Of a stretch of DNA of 60,599 nucleotides, positions 17,197 to 26,215 are shown piece after piece. The notes below the pieces were generated by a model. That model was not told where the DNA came from and made no database searches. It saw nothing but the letters and a program-made list of their open reading frames with translations. Positions within the stretch are counted from its first letter, which is position 1. Every line of letters starts with the position of its first letter. Both the position numbers and the translations under genes were made by a program. The DNA comes from Deltaproteobacteria bacterium (lineage in GTDB: Bacteria > Desulfobacterota > Desulfobaccia > Desulfobaccales > 0-14-0-80-60-11): positions 1 to 60,599 of the forward strand of contig VGSQ01000005.1 in assembly GCA_016874975.1 (NCBI GenBank), read 5' to 3'.

Positions 17197-19833
17197 TTAA
17201 ATTTGTTCGTCATCCCAGCCATCTTTTCCCCGGGTTCGGTGAATATGTCTTCCTATCAAATCGGAAATCTCTGCTTCGCGCTTGCTTAATTGTTCACGGT
17301 AATCCTGCTGGAGGGCCTTTCTCCAGGAAATAGCGGGGTCCTTTTCAAAAGTCTGTTCAATGCAGCTTCTGGTAAGTGCAAAGTCTGGTTCCAGACTGGC
17401 ACGAACCTTCCGCTTCATGGCCTCCAGCGGGAGCAGCCTGGTAATAAGGCGATCCACGATATCGTCCACCTGGTCTCGGAAAATATCCTCGGCCTGGGGA
17501 ACAAGATGGTCTTCCGGGGGGACCACTTTTCCCAAGGCCCCTGCTGCTTTGAGTTTCCTTTCGATGTAGGTCACCAGCGCCGGCGCGGAGAAGGCATTGA
17601 GTTCAACGCGCTGGCAAACCCATGACTTTCTCCCCTGGAATTGACCTCGAAAATATTCTTCCTCGATTTTAGAGAGACGCAAACCCGTGGGCAAATCGTT
17701 CTTCCGGGTAAACCTCTCTGTCTGGAGACCGAGGTCCAGCGCCTCTTCCAGCTGCAAGCCCAGATCAATCACCTCCACCTGATAGCCAGGCATCCTCCGT
17801 GTTTCCTCTTGCAGAGTTCTGGCAATGTTGTACCCGTGAGGATCAGCATCATGAAGGACAAAAAGCTGGCATCCTTGGAGTCTGGAAGCGTTGTCTAAGA
17901 GGAGTCGCACTGCCTCGGAGGCGTATCCCTCGGTAGCAATGACCGCCAAGTCGTAGCGTTCCGCAAGCCTGGCCGCCTCCAGGATGGGCCACAGACCCTT
18001 CTTCTCCATATAGAGGACTTTGTTGTACAGCCACTCCGGAAATTGATAGCCTTCGACCTCCCGTGTCCCGAGGGGAATAGCCTTCCCCGAATGGGGCTCG
18101 TAGAGCACCCCACGGGGATCATAGTAGAGTCCCTGGATTGCTCCGTGCTGCTTCTGGTATTCGATAAGGAGGTTCTGGGAGAAATAGTTGTAGTCCAACT
18201 CCTTGCTGGTGTAGTCCTGAAGCAAAGGCCGCACCTGGTAATAGAGGTTCCGGGCCGACACCGGGTACTGGCCATTTCCTGTGGCAGTAGCAATGGCCTC
18301 GGACAACACCTCGAAAACCGCATCTTTCTGTGTCCATTCGCTATGCCGGTGCTGGGCGAGCCGATTGTAACTTGCCCTCTGCGCCTTGGCAGCATCCCTA
18401 CGACGGGCTTCTCCTTCCTTGTAAAAGTTCTTGACCGCAGCCCACAAAGCCTTGGAAATCGCTTCAGCCATTGAGCCGGGGATTTTAAGCCGGGTTTTTC
18501 CCCGATCCAAAAATTCCAGGGCCGGACAGACCAGGTGGATAGCCGCCGCGATTCTGGGGGCACCATGTTCGTCAGAATCTATAGGTGACGCGTGACCGTT
18601 GTTCAGAAAATTTCGGAAACCATGGGCATTGAATTCAGGGCTATGGAGAGGATTGCCCTCCAAGGGGTCATCGTAAGTGGGCGAGAAGTTGACGCCATGG
18701 TAGAGATCACCTGGCCTTCCGGTTTCGGCCAGCAAAACCTCGAAGACGAAAGGGATGTCACCAACAAGCCCAGCAATTTTTCGGTACCAGTGGCGCTTGA
18801 CGCCAAACCAATCTGAAAAGCATTGAAGGAGATGGTTCTCGCCCACTACTCCCAGCATATGGGGAGATGGTGGAGTGCTTTGCCGTCGCATTGCCTCCAG
18901 AAGATCCTCCACCAGAGATTCATTGCTGGCAAAATCACTGAGACGGGAGATTTTCGGGAGTTCATCGCACGCGGCTTTTGCCTTAGCGGTACCGGACAGT
19001 CCCCGGAACTGACGTACGAAATCCCGCAGTGTCAAATCCCTGCCCCCATTTCGGCTGGCCCCGATATGGGAAAAGACTAACCGTTTGATGGAGTCTGTGT
19101 CGTACCAATAAACAGAGGTGAGGTCGGTGGGCAGCCATTTGCGCCACCTTCCGGGGAAGTCGACGCTGGGGTGGTAAATTTTCCGGTTTTCGCCCTCATT
19201 GCGGTTAGCGTGCTCACTCCCATTTTGGAAATTGCAAAAATTTACCAAGGCGTGAGGGTTGAAGAGAGCGAAAGACTTTACCCAACTGTCCGGGGAAAAA
19301 ATCAGCTCTCTTCCGGGGAGGGTAACAGCGACCCGAGTCCCTTGGCAGGTACAATTGCGCTGCTGGTGGTCTATCTGAGGGTTCCCCGCCGGATCAATCC
19401 AGGTACGGAGGGTGTGCCGAATTCCCTGGGATTCGATGATGACTGGCTCAAGGCTACCCAGGGCTGTGGGGATACCGAAGATGGTTTTGAGGGCATTTCC
19501 CTGAGCCCCCCGGCTGGGAGAGCGGTATGCGGCTTTGTCCGAGGTTCTGGTGGCGAAATTCAAAACACGCTGCACCGTTTCCGGGGGGAGGCCGGGGCCG
19601 TTGTCGCCCACAGCGATTTTGAGGGTGTCCAGTGATGAAATCTCGATGGTGATTTCCGGTTTGACCCTGGCGGTCTCGCAGGCATCCAAAGCATTATCGA
19701 CTAATTCCTTGAGCACCACATGGGCAAAGTTCTTTTCCAACTGGCCGGTCTGCGCCTGCAATTCCCGGACGGTGAAGTACTCCGCAGCACGGGAAATTTC
19801 AAAAACTTGTCTTTGGAGCTGATGAACCGGCAT
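17197..19833 (-). CDS. Single-chain Topo VI-like type IIB topoisomerase (B-A fusion)
   Basis: 878 residues combining both Topo VI subunits. The N-terminal GHKL ATPase has the N-box ELVDNALDA (43-51), G1 VGDNGPGLP (75-83) and G2 RGAQGNALKT (108-117). After a transducer-like middle comes a Spo11/Top6A-like half: SARNLYYQVRP (526-536) with candidate nucleophile Y532, TOPRIM Glu in YMEKKGLWPIL (E610), TEGYASEAVRLLL matching the Top6A TGKGYPDxATR segment, and TOPRIM DxD in HDADPHG (D662, D664). All key residues are present, so strand breakage is plausible. Fused Topo VI relatives (Topo VIII) are known from plasmids and integrated elements. The role here could be element replication or defence. Confidence 0.87.
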   Translation of the reverse strand: MPVHQLQRQVFEISRAAEYFTVRELQAQTGQLEKNFAHVVLKELVDNALDACETARVKPEITIEISSLDTLKIAVGDNGPGLPPETVQRVLNFATRTSDKAAYRSPSRGAQGNALKTIFGIPTALGSLEPVIIESQGIRHTLRTWIDPAGNPQIDHQQRNCTCQGTRVAVTLPGRELIFSPDSWVKSFALFNPHALVNFCNFQNGSEHANRNEGENRKIYHPSVDFPGRWRKWLPTDLTSVYWYDTDSIKRLVFSHIGASRNGGRDLTLRDFVRQFRGLSGTAKAKAACDELPKISRLSDFASNESLVEDLLEAMRRQSTPPSPHMLGVVGENHLLQCFSDWFGVKRHWYRKIAGLVGDIPFVFEVLLAETGRPGDLYHGVNFSPTYDDPLEGNPLHSPEFNAHGFRNFLNNGHASPIDSDEHGAPRIAAAIHLVCPALEFLDRGKTRLKIPGSMAEAISKALWAAVKNFYKEGEARRRDAAKAQRASYNRLAQHRHSEWTQKDAVFEVLSEAIATATGNGQYPVSARNLYYQVRPLLQDYTSKELDYNYFSQNLLIEYQKQHGAIQGLYYDPRGVLYEPHSGKAIPLGTREVEGYQFPEWLYNKVLYMEKKGLWPILEAARLAERYDLAVIATEGYASEAVRLLLDNASRLQGCQLFVLHDADPHGYNIARTLQEETRRMPGYQVEVIDLGLQLEEALDLGLQTERFTRKNDLPTGLRLSKIEEEYFRGQFQGRKSWVCQRVELNAFSAPALVTYIERKLKAAGALGKVVPPEDHLVPQAEDIFRDQVDDIVDRLITRLLPLEAMKRKVRASLEPDFALTRSCIEQTFEKDPAISWRKALQQDYREQLSKREAEISDLIGRHIHRTRGKDGWDDEQI

Positions 19834-19928
19834 CGTTGCTTAATGTTCCTTACGTGATTCTAAATTTCTGAACAAATGGGCTGGCCGTCCGCCATCGCCT
19901 TTAATTAAGAGCTCCAGGAGTGAATAGT

Positions 19929-20160
19929 CTCACTAAAGTTTCATACTAATTTCAGTTTCACAGTTTCTCAAATGAGAAATCTAATTTTTAAGTGAGTAAT
20001 TGCTGAAACTGGTGAAACTTTGAAACCTCTTCCTCTGAAAGCCGCATAATTGCTATACATTATAAGTCTCACTCGACTAAAATTAAATGAAACTCGGTGA
20101 AACTTTTCTATCCAGTTTCATTAGTTTCAGGGGTTTCGATGGTTTCATTAGTTTCAGCAT
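19929..20160. repeat. Iteron-like array of GTTTCA/TGAAAC hexamers, candidate replication origin
   Basis: Eleven perfect hexamers lie in about 220 bases: GTTTCA at 19938, 19955, 20115, 20124, 20142 and 20151, and TGAAAC at 20004, 20013, 20021, 20088 and 20098. GTTTCG at 20133 completes five tandem 9-bp units (20115-20156). The spacing is 8-10 bases and the outer blocks point opposite to the inner ones. The region (19834-20165) is AT-rich and non-coding. It lies between the primase-helicase stop and the topoisomerase start, the place expected for an origin or a regulator-binding array. Confidence 0.8.
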
Positions 20161-20165
20161 TTTCA

Positions 20166-22097
20166 CTAGAACCACCATTTCCCATTTTCATATTTGATTT
20201 GATTATCTTTCTTCATTCTATAAAGTCTAGACTTGATTGTGTCTTCATTTATACCAAGGATATTAGCTATTTCCTTTGTAGTCATGGGACCATTTTCCCT
20301 GATAATTAGCTCAATGTCCTTCCTGGCCTGACTCTTCCCCACTTCTTCTGCTGATCCGATGAGTTCCCAATGTCCTTCAGCTTGATGAAACTTCAGGGCC
20401 AGGGTTTGCTCTTCAATATCCCGTCCTGTGACGAATAGTTCAGCGTCTGCCTGGCCTCTCCCGCGCTTCAATACCATCACGAAGTCAGCAGCCGCGGTGA
20501 GTCCGGTGCTTCCATGAACATCGTCCAGAGGGTCCTCTGATTCAGCCTTGCGGTTATGGAAGATTCCCAGGATACAGACGTTGTGCTTGTGGGCCAGGTC
20601 ACCCAGGGCTCCCCCCGTTGCTAAATCGAGTTGATAGGCATCATCTCTGGCCTTTTTTCTGGGCTTAAATCTCCCTAAAGTGTCAATCACCACCATCTTT
20701 GTGTTTAGATTTTCAGTTAGATAAGCGTCTAATCTGTCGAGGCCGCTATCAGAGAACTGCGGCCAGGATTCCGCAAGGTAGAGGTTTTTTGGAAATGCTT
20801 CGCCCTGCATGATGGTCTTCAGGCGTTTCTGCACCCGCCGGTTTTTGTCCTCATAAGCGATATAGAGGACGCTTCCCGGTTCGAGCAGTAAATCTTTTTT
20901 CCCCAAAGCACAGCCTCCAATTGCCTTTGCCACAGATACGTTTAAGGCAAAAAATGTCTTGCCCTTCTTAGGCCTTGCCGATAACAGGCCGAATCCCTCC
21001 GGAATAATTTCAGGCACAATATATTCAGGCTCAGTAAAAATAACGTGTTCCAAGTCGGCTGCTGAAATGATTTCGGGAAACTTCTTGCCTCCATTGTGCG
21101 GGGAGTCCTGTGATTCAGCAGATGTCTGGCCTTTCTCCTTGCCAGCGCTATTGGCCTTCCCAGTCCCATTGCCCTTGTCAGGGTCAGGGGGCCTATGACC
21201 GCATGTGTAGACCTCTATGGTGTCGGAAATGGCCTTGCTAATGGTGCGCTCCCGGTAGTCGGGCCGCTCCCACTTTTCCCGCATAAGCCTGCTTTTCCGG
21301 AAAAGCCGATCCATCCTTTCCGCGTTTTTTTGTGTATAGAAGGCCAGGAGACAACAAAGGGCGAGATCGGCGCGGTTATCATCATCGCCATATTCGGCAA
21401 TGTCCCCGCGCCACAGCCTAGTAAATTTCTCACCGTTCGCCGCCTGTTTTGCTTTCTCTATCAACTCCTGGTCAGACAAGTCTAAGGTGGGGGAGGTGCC
21501 AGGGGCCTTGGCGGAGTCTTTGGCTTTGGCGAATATCTGTCGATGCAAGGATGTAAGCTTCGTTTGCCGTGGTTCAATTGTGTTGGGGGTTCCCTCCAGG
21601 CTGGCTCCGGTCATGGTGAAGTATCTATCAACGCCATAAAATTCCCACTTCATGCCGCATGGGGTTTTCTTGCTGTTGCCGTCCTTTAGAGGCCACTCAG
21701 CTTTGACAAGAATGTGTACCCCCGTTTCGCTTGGACTGACCTCCGAGTACGAGGATAAATAATCAAGGATAACCTGAGCGCAGTAGCGTAGCTCCCCCGT
21801 TTCGGAGTCTCGACATTTGTCCAAATCCACGCCGACATATGGGTCATAATAGCTGAATTCGTACCCTATGCCGGCAATGCCGTTTCCCTGGTGGAGCTGG
21901 TAGAATGTAACCGCCTCATTGAATGTGGCCCAGGTGTCCGGGTCGTCGGCCTTAGCATTGCCGCCGGTCCTGGGGTCAACGGGAACCTTGGTAGGCTTCC
22001 CATCTCGTACTTCAACCTTCCAGCATACCCATTGTGGCCGGTTTTTCAGTTCCTGCGGAATCCTCGATAAATCCGGGGAAAGGCTATTTCTCACCAC
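20166..22097 (-). CDS. Prim-pol / RepA-like helicase replication protein
   Basis: 643 residues from a GTG at 22097 (or 22094), chosen because AAGGGGGG lies 5-6 bases upstream; it overlaps the 3' end of the excisionase-like gene by 14 bases. An NrS-1-polymerase-like primase half has the catalytic VDLDK (about 90-94) and SETGVH (about 123-128). A helix-bundle domain of the family reads RADLALCCLLAFYTQ. A RecA-like helicase has Walker A RPKKGKT (about 375-381) and Walker B MVVIDTLGRF. The C-terminal about 55 residues form a winged-helix-like domain (MTTKEIANILGINEDTIKSR). It probably initiates replication of the excised element at the iteron array next to its stop. Confidence 0.87.
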   Translation of the reverse strand: MVRNSLSPDLSRIPQELKNRPQWVCWKVEVRDGKPTKVPVDPRTGGNAKADDPDTWATFNEAVTFYQLHQGNGIAGIGYEFSYYDPYVGVDLDKCRDSETGELRYCAQVILDYLSSYSEVSPSETGVHILVKAEWPLKDGNSKKTPCGMKWEFYGVDRYFTMTGASLEGTPNTIEPRQTKLTSLHRQIFAKAKDSAKAPGTSPTLDLSDQELIEKAKQAANGEKFTRLWRGDIAEYGDDDNRADLALCCLLAFYTQKNAERMDRLFRKSRLMREKWERPDYRERTISKAISDTIEVYTCGHRPPDPDKGNGTGKANSAGKEKGQTSAESQDSPHNGGKKFPEIISAADLEHVIFTEPEYIVPEIIPEGFGLLSARPKKGKTFFALNVSVAKAIGGCALGKKDLLLEPGSVLYIAYEDKNRRVQKRLKTIMQGEAFPKNLYLAESWPQFSDSGLDRLDAYLTENLNTKMVVIDTLGRFKPRKKARDDAYQLDLATGGALGDLAHKHNVCILGIFHNRKAESEDPLDDVHGSTGLTAAADFVMVLKRGRGQADAELFVTGRDIEEQTLALKFHQAEGHWELIGSAEEVGKSQARKDIELIIRENGPMTTKEIANILGINEDTIKSRLYRMKKDNQIKYENGKWWF

Positions 22098-22278
22098 TAT
22101 TGCCCCCCTTACCCCTCCCCGCCTCAAAGATTTTCTCTAGGCGGTCGAGGTCCACAAATAGAGACCCCCCGACCTTAATGAAAATCTCAGCGTATTTTTT
22201 CGTGTGGTGCCACTTATAAAATGTCGCTGGGGCAAACGGAAGTCCTTTTGCACGTCTAACTCTCACCAAATTCATCAT
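22084..22278 (-). CDS. Excisionase-like small DNA-binding protein
   Basis: 64 residues; GGAGG lies about 5 bases before the ATG at 22278. The order FAPATFYKWHHTKKYAEIF, then KVGGSLFVDLDRLEKIF, matches MerR/AlpA-type excisionases: a short helix-turn-helix followed by a wing. Its 3' end overlaps the primase start, so the two are co-translated. It is expected to steer the integrase toward excision. Confidence 0.75.
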   Translation of the reverse strand: MMNLVRVRRAKGLPFAPATFYKWHHTKKYAEIFIKVGGSLFVDLDRLEKIFEAGRGKGGNSGEK

Positions 22279-22294
22279 TAAACCTCCACAGGAA

Positions 22295-22320
22295 ATAAAA
22301 AAGCGCCATACTTGGCGCTC
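22295..22320 (-). terminator. Rho-independent terminator after the 330-aa gene
   Basis: On the minus strand AGCGCCA pairs with TGGCGCT across four bases (22302-22319), followed by a run of T. It sits between the stop at 22355 and the excisionase-like start at 22278, so the replication genes probably have their own promoter or depend on read-through. Confidence 0.85.
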
Positions 22321-22354
22321 ATTAAATCAATAAAGCACAATAAAATCAAAAAAT

Positions 22355-23347
22355 TTAAGGGGACTCCTTAAATATCAAAGAACGTATAATACTTCCATTT
22401 TTTATCATCTCTTCTGCATCTTTAAGGCAGCGTTCTACTTGAGGAATACCCCAATCTCTGAGATAATCATCTAGTCCATCACTCATGACCTCTTCCTTTT
22501 TATAATGATTCAAATCAATATCATCTGCAATATGCTCTGCAGAATATCCTTCTTGATGCATATCGTAAATTTTAAGACATTTCATAATATATTTTTCCTC
22601 AATCTTCTTTTCTTTAATTCTAAGGTCTGCTTTACACACAAATATTATGAATTCCAGGGCATATTGGATAAGGTAAGAGGGGGCCTGCAAGTTGACAGTT
22701 ATTGTCAGTTGTGGGGGGTCTTCAACTTCCCATCCGCGGGGATAGATATCTTTTAGAGCTTGTTTCAGGTCATGAGCACTCTTGATTCCCCACCCGTCTT
22801 TAATTGCCTCGCCATATTCTTGCCATTTCTGTTCATCCGCCTCCGTAAGTAAACATTCCGGCCACCTATTTACCGCTAAAATGCCAGGTAATTTTTGCAG
22901 GTCAAATTTTTCAATCATTAAAGGTTCCCAGATTACGGGACCAGATTTTTTTCGCTCATTAAGCCAAGATTTAGAAATACAAGCGGAATGCCAATTTCGA
23001 CCGTATGGGACCGGTTCATCAGGGTCGCATGCAAAACCCCACCTCTCAACCATGTAAGCCAAATTACACCGCTCCGAGTCAGGCGCTTCATCTTCTTCCT
23101 CCCACACCGAACGGCCCTTTTCAAAATCAAACGTACTCATTCTTTGTCTGGCTATGTGTCGGAGGATGGTAGAATCGGCCTCTTCCCCCTTTTTGCGCTT
23201 AACGTCTTCGGGGGTGAGTCCATAATTTTGTAGTAACCTATTGTAGTTTTCCCGATAAACTGGGTTTCGGCGCACCACTTCCCAGGTGAGTCTAATAAAC
23301 TTTTTAAGGTCGTTGGCTTTATCGGTGAGTGGTTTGTGTTTAGGCAT
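22355..23347 (-). CDS. Hypothetical protein, DUF6499-like N-terminus
   Basis: 330 residues; GAGGAGG is well placed before the ATG at 23347. The N-terminal segment FIRLTWEVVRRNPVYRENYN resembles the start of DUF6499/transcriptional-regulator-like proteins of mobile elements. The rest is unrecognised but shows Trp-rich segments in the middle and a helical C-terminus rich in Lys/Glu. There are no membrane segments. Composition is more AT-rich than the chromosomal genes. Gene order integrase, this gene, excisionase suggests a role in element maintenance or regulation. Confidence 0.6.
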   Translation of the reverse strand: MPKHKPLTDKANDLKKFIRLTWEVVRRNPVYRENYNRLLQNYGLTPEDVKRKKGEEADSTILRHIARQRMSTFDFEKGRSVWEEEDEAPDSERCNLAYMVERWGFACDPDEPVPYGRNWHSACISKSWLNERKKSGPVIWEPLMIEKFDLQKLPGILAVNRWPECLLTEADEQKWQEYGEAIKDGWGIKSAHDLKQALKDIYPRGWEVEDPPQLTITVNLQAPSYLIQYALEFIIFVCKADLRIKEKKIEEKYIMKCLKIYDMHQEGYSAEHIADDIDLNHYKKEEVMSDGLDDYLRDWGIPQVERCLKDAEEMIKNGSIIRSLIFKESP

Positions 23348-23442
23348 ACTCAGCCTCCTCTTGCAGTTCTGGGGGTGAATGAGGGAAAGCCGGCCAGGAT
23401 ATCCGCCGTGTCGGGTCGCGCTCCCTATCCCCGGAAGCCGGT

Positions 23443-24588
23443 CTATTCTTTCTCTTGCAGGTTCACCACCTTTGAAGCCGGGTCCTTGGGCCTGAGCAAA
23501 TCGGCGCTCTTCATCGCCGCGTCTTTGATGGCCCCCGGCTTCAGATGGCTGTACCGCTGGGTAGTCCGGCTATCCTTGTGAGTCAAAAGGGCCTGCACCA
23601 CACAGAGGTCAATGCCATTGCTCACCAGGGTTGAGGCGAAGTGGTGCCTGAGGCCATGGAACCGGAAGTTATCGGGCAACCCTGCGGCCTTCCGGATACG
23701 CTGCCATGGGCCTTTGAAGTCGGTACGTTGCTCACCACCTTTGCCAGGGAAGACATAGGTGGAGGTGAAAGTCAGGCTCCTCAGTACGTTTAGGGCCGGC
23801 TCACTTATAGGAAGCGTCTGAGTTTTGCCGCCTTTAGGTTCCCGCAGCGTAATCATGCCCCGCTCGAAATCCACATCATTCCAGGTCAATTTAAACAGCT
23901 CCCCCCGGCGCATCCCGGTGAATAAGGTAAATTTTACGAAAGCGGCACTATCCCGGCAGGGCCAGGAGTCGAGAGTTTGCATTAGTCGCCGGGTTTCATC
24001 CTCGCTGAGATATTCTGTCCTGAGGTTATCAAGCTTAGGCACCTCAACCCTGTCCATGGGGTTGATCCCCTCATACAGGCCCCACCTCTTCGCCAGGTTG
24101 TACAACCTCTTGAGGAGAACCAGTTGATGTTTAATGGTGGCTTGGGAGAAGGGCCGCCCCTGCTTATTGATGCCCTTCTTCATTTCCAGTTTCAGGCGTT
24201 CGATATCCAGGCTGGATATCCTGTCCAAGGGCTTCTTGGCGAAGCGGGGTTCAAGGTGGGTCTGGTAATTATAGCTGTCGCATTTCCAGGTCTTTTTATG
24301 CTCCTTAGCCCAGGGGAGATATTTCGCCCATAGTTCGCCCAGGGTGGGGGCTTCCTTCACTCCGCGGTTGATTTCATATTCACCCCGCACCAGGTCGCCT
24401 TTAACAGCCGCCTGCACTTCACGGGCCAGGGTCAGGTTGTCCACCACACGGGTGATGCGGTGGCCTTTGACGGAGACGCACACCCGATATTTCTTGTCCC
24501 GCCCGAAAACCGCACCACACTTGGAACATTCCTTAGCGTCTAGGCCGCTGCTTGATTTACAGTTGGGGCAAAAAATCTGAATCGCCAC
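23443..24588 (-). CDS. int: Tyrosine recombinase / integrase with N-terminal zinc ribbon
   Basis: 381 residues from the GTG at 24588, preferred because GGGGGAGGGGAG lies just upstream; the frame stays open to an ATG at 24669 but would then encode the repeated GTGTGCAC boxes. Two CxxC pairs (CPNCKSSSG and CSKCGAVFG) form a zinc ribbon at the N-terminus. A SAM-like core-binding domain (about 65-160) precedes the catalytic domain: Arg in TGMRRGELFKLTW, HxxR in HGLRHHFAS, and the His and Tyr in LTHKDSRTTQRYSHL. It should catalyse recombination at the tRNA-Ala core. It sits beside attR, not beside the intact tRNA. Confidence 0.93.
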   Translation of the reverse strand: MAIQIFCPNCKSSSGLDAKECSKCGAVFGRDKKYRVCVSVKGHRITRVVDNLTLAREVQAAVKGDLVRGEYEINRGVKEAPTLGELWAKYLPWAKEHKKTWKCDSYNYQTHLEPRFAKKPLDRISSLDIERLKLEMKKGINKQGRPFSQATIKHQLVLLKRLYNLAKRWGLYEGINPMDRVEVPKLDNLRTEYLSEDETRRLMQTLDSWPCRDSAAFVKFTLFTGMRRGELFKLTWNDVDFERGMITLREPKGGKTQTLPISEPALNVLRSLTFTSTYVFPGKGGEQRTDFKGPWQRIRKAAGLPDNFRFHGLRHHFASTLVSNGIDLCVVQALLTHKDSRTTQRYSHLKPGAIKDAAMKSADLLRPKDPASKVVNLQEKE

Positions 24589-24608
24589 GGCTCCCCTCCC
24601 CCTCATTC

Positions 24609-24629
24609 TGGTGTGCATATAGTGTGCAC
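24609..24629 (+). repeat. Putative integrase arm-type site, right / integrase operator
   Basis: Matches 4417-4437 at 20 of 21 positions in direct orientation, with a third GTGTGCA box immediately after it (24630-24636). It lies 21-41 bases upstream of the integrase GTG, so binding there could also autoregulate the integrase. Confidence 0.6.
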
Positions 24630-24756
24630 GTGTGCATGACAAGCCGTCTGTAAGTAAAAAAAGCATCAAAAACTTAGGTAGGATAATACGCTGAAATTAA
24701 TGGGTTTGTCAAGAAATTTCTCAAGGCAGGAAAAACAAGAAAAAGATTGTGAAATG

Positions 24757-24821
24757 GAATGGCATTCAAGAGGTCAGGGGTTCAACTCCCCTCAGCTCCA
24801 CCAAAGAAATCAAGGGGTTAG
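24757..24821 (+). repeat. attR: 65-bp direct repeat with attL
   Basis: Identical to 4325-4389. It holds only the 3' 47 nt of tRNA-Ala, so it is not a functional tRNA gene. It marks the right border of the element. Confidence 0.95.
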
Positions 24822-24849
24822 ATTATAATGGCTAACCCCTCATTTTTTT
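24813..24849 (+). terminator. Original chromosomal terminator of tRNA-Ala at attR
   Basis: Stem aggggttag/ctaacccct (24813-24821 and 24832-24840) with a 10-base loop, followed by a run of seven T. The stem is the same as at attL but the loop differs, so the element and the chromosome each keep a working terminator. Confidence 0.8.
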
Positions 24850-25186
24850 CCGGGCATATTCTTTGTACGAATATTCAAAGTTCCTTATCTATCAGCCTTT
24901 GGATATGCCTCCTTTGCCCCGAATTCACAGGGGCCTGTCCGCTCGTCACGGTCATGAAATTGTCGGAGTCAGATTTTTATGTGAACAGTATTGGACCAGT
25001 CTGTCCGCTAAGGATTTTGCATGAACGCGGTTTTTAATGCTACTGCGTTCAGTAGTCCAAAAGTCCTTTCATTTTCCCCCCTTTGCTAAAGGGGGGTCAG
25101 GGGGGATTTGTCAGCATTTGTTAAGGGTTAATCAATAATTCCACGTAGTAGGATTAAGCCCCCTCCCCACGGTGGGAGGGGGTTGG

Positions 25187-25565
25187 GGCATTGGCGCTAA
25201 CTTAAGAAAAAACCAGTTTACATCATAACATACCGATTTTACTTAAAATCCCCCTAAATCCAATGCTGTTCACTTAAGGCTTTTCATCTTGATAGGCAAC
25301 ATCCCTTAAGCAGGAGAGGATGTAGAACAGCCGCCCCCGGCTGTTCATTTTAACAGAGCAGGCGGGGGCGCCTGCTCCACATGAAACATGGGGTTGTCGC
25401 CAAAGTGAACAGTATTGCCCCTAAATCCCCCTTTTCCAAAGGGGGACTTCGGGTCACCGACTGCTCATTCCCCCCTTTGGCAAAGGGGGGTAAGGGGGGA
25501 TTTATCTTGACTGTTCAACATGTTACCCTTGGCATACCCACTGCTTGCTTAAGTTAGCGCCCATG
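25187..25565 (-). mobile_element. MITE-like element copy A, interrupted by a second MITE
   Basis: It starts with ggcattggcgctaacttaag (25187-25206) and ends with its inverse near 25548-25561. The internal sequence is the reverse complement of copy B (35494-35706), almost unchanged, but is interrupted at 25262-25416. It has no coding capacity, so any movement would need a transposase supplied from elsewhere. Confidence 0.85.
25262..25416. mobile_element. 155-bp MITE nested inside copy A
   Basis: Terminal inverted repeats aatgctgttcactt and aagtgaacagtatt pair with one mismatch. The host sequence cccctaaatcc is present on both sides (25251-25261 and 25418-25428) but only once in copy B, so it is an 11-bp target duplication. 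The interior holds two hairpins (gaacagccg/cggctgttc and gagcaggcg/cgcctgctc). Confidence 0.85.
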
Positions 25566-26065
25566 GGGGGTTGGGGGGAGGGGGGCGAATGAGGCAAGTC
25601 CTCGTCATTACGAATAATTGCTCCACCCCCACCCCAGCCCTCCCCCATCAAGGGGGAGGGAGCCTGAGACGGAGGCTGTACGTATGTCCGGAGGCCTTTT
25701 TGATATGCGCCTCCTTTTCTCTCAGGGCCGAAACATCAAAGCTGGAAGGCAATATCCTGGTCAGAGAAGCCTTGGGAGCAACAATCGTGCCGGACAGCAC
25801 TGGTGTTGGACTAAAGACCGCCGCGCCTGAGCCTGTGGCTCACCCGCAAGGCATGAAAAATTCCCCCTCCCCTAGCCCTTCCCACGAGGGGAGGGGGAAT
25901 AAAGGAACTTTGATGGCCTCGTAAAAAGTCCATTCACCCCCTCACCCCAGCCCTCTCCCCCAAGGGGGAGAGGGGGTTAATTAGGCAAATCAATCAGTTA
26001 TCAATGGCAGCGAGAGCCACCTTTTGGAGATAGTACGGCCTTTTTTACTTTTTACGATTCCATCA

Positions 26066-26215
26066 ACTTTTACCGTGAAAATCCCGCTTCTGTAGGGGCG
26101 GGTTTGAAACCCGCCCCTACAAAAGGTTTTTCATACTCGGGGGTGGCCCCTTTGGGACCATGAGCATTTCATGACATTTGCGCATGGGCCTTTAACCCAT
26201 CCGTAACACATGAAA
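26066..26215 (+). repeat. Dispersed palindromic repeat, copy 2
   Basis: Carries the ggggcgggtttgaaacccgc hairpin, then ctcgggggtggcccc and ccatgagcatttcatgacat. It is a diverged form of the first module at 41-180. Confidence 0.75.

Noticed and set aside
19929-20160. CRISPR array
   Set aside because: The repeats are only 6-9 bases, occur in both orientations and have no spacers of regular length; no cas gene is present.
23443-24669. Longer integrase start at ATG 24669
   Set aside because: It would translate the repeated GTGTGCAC boxes as protein and has no ribosome site, whereas the GTG at 24588 follows a strong purine-rich site and begins right at the zinc ribbon.
24757-24803. Apparent second tRNA-Ala
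   Set aside because: Only the 3' half from the anticodon arm is present; there is no 5' acceptor strand or D arm. It is the attR copy of the attachment core.
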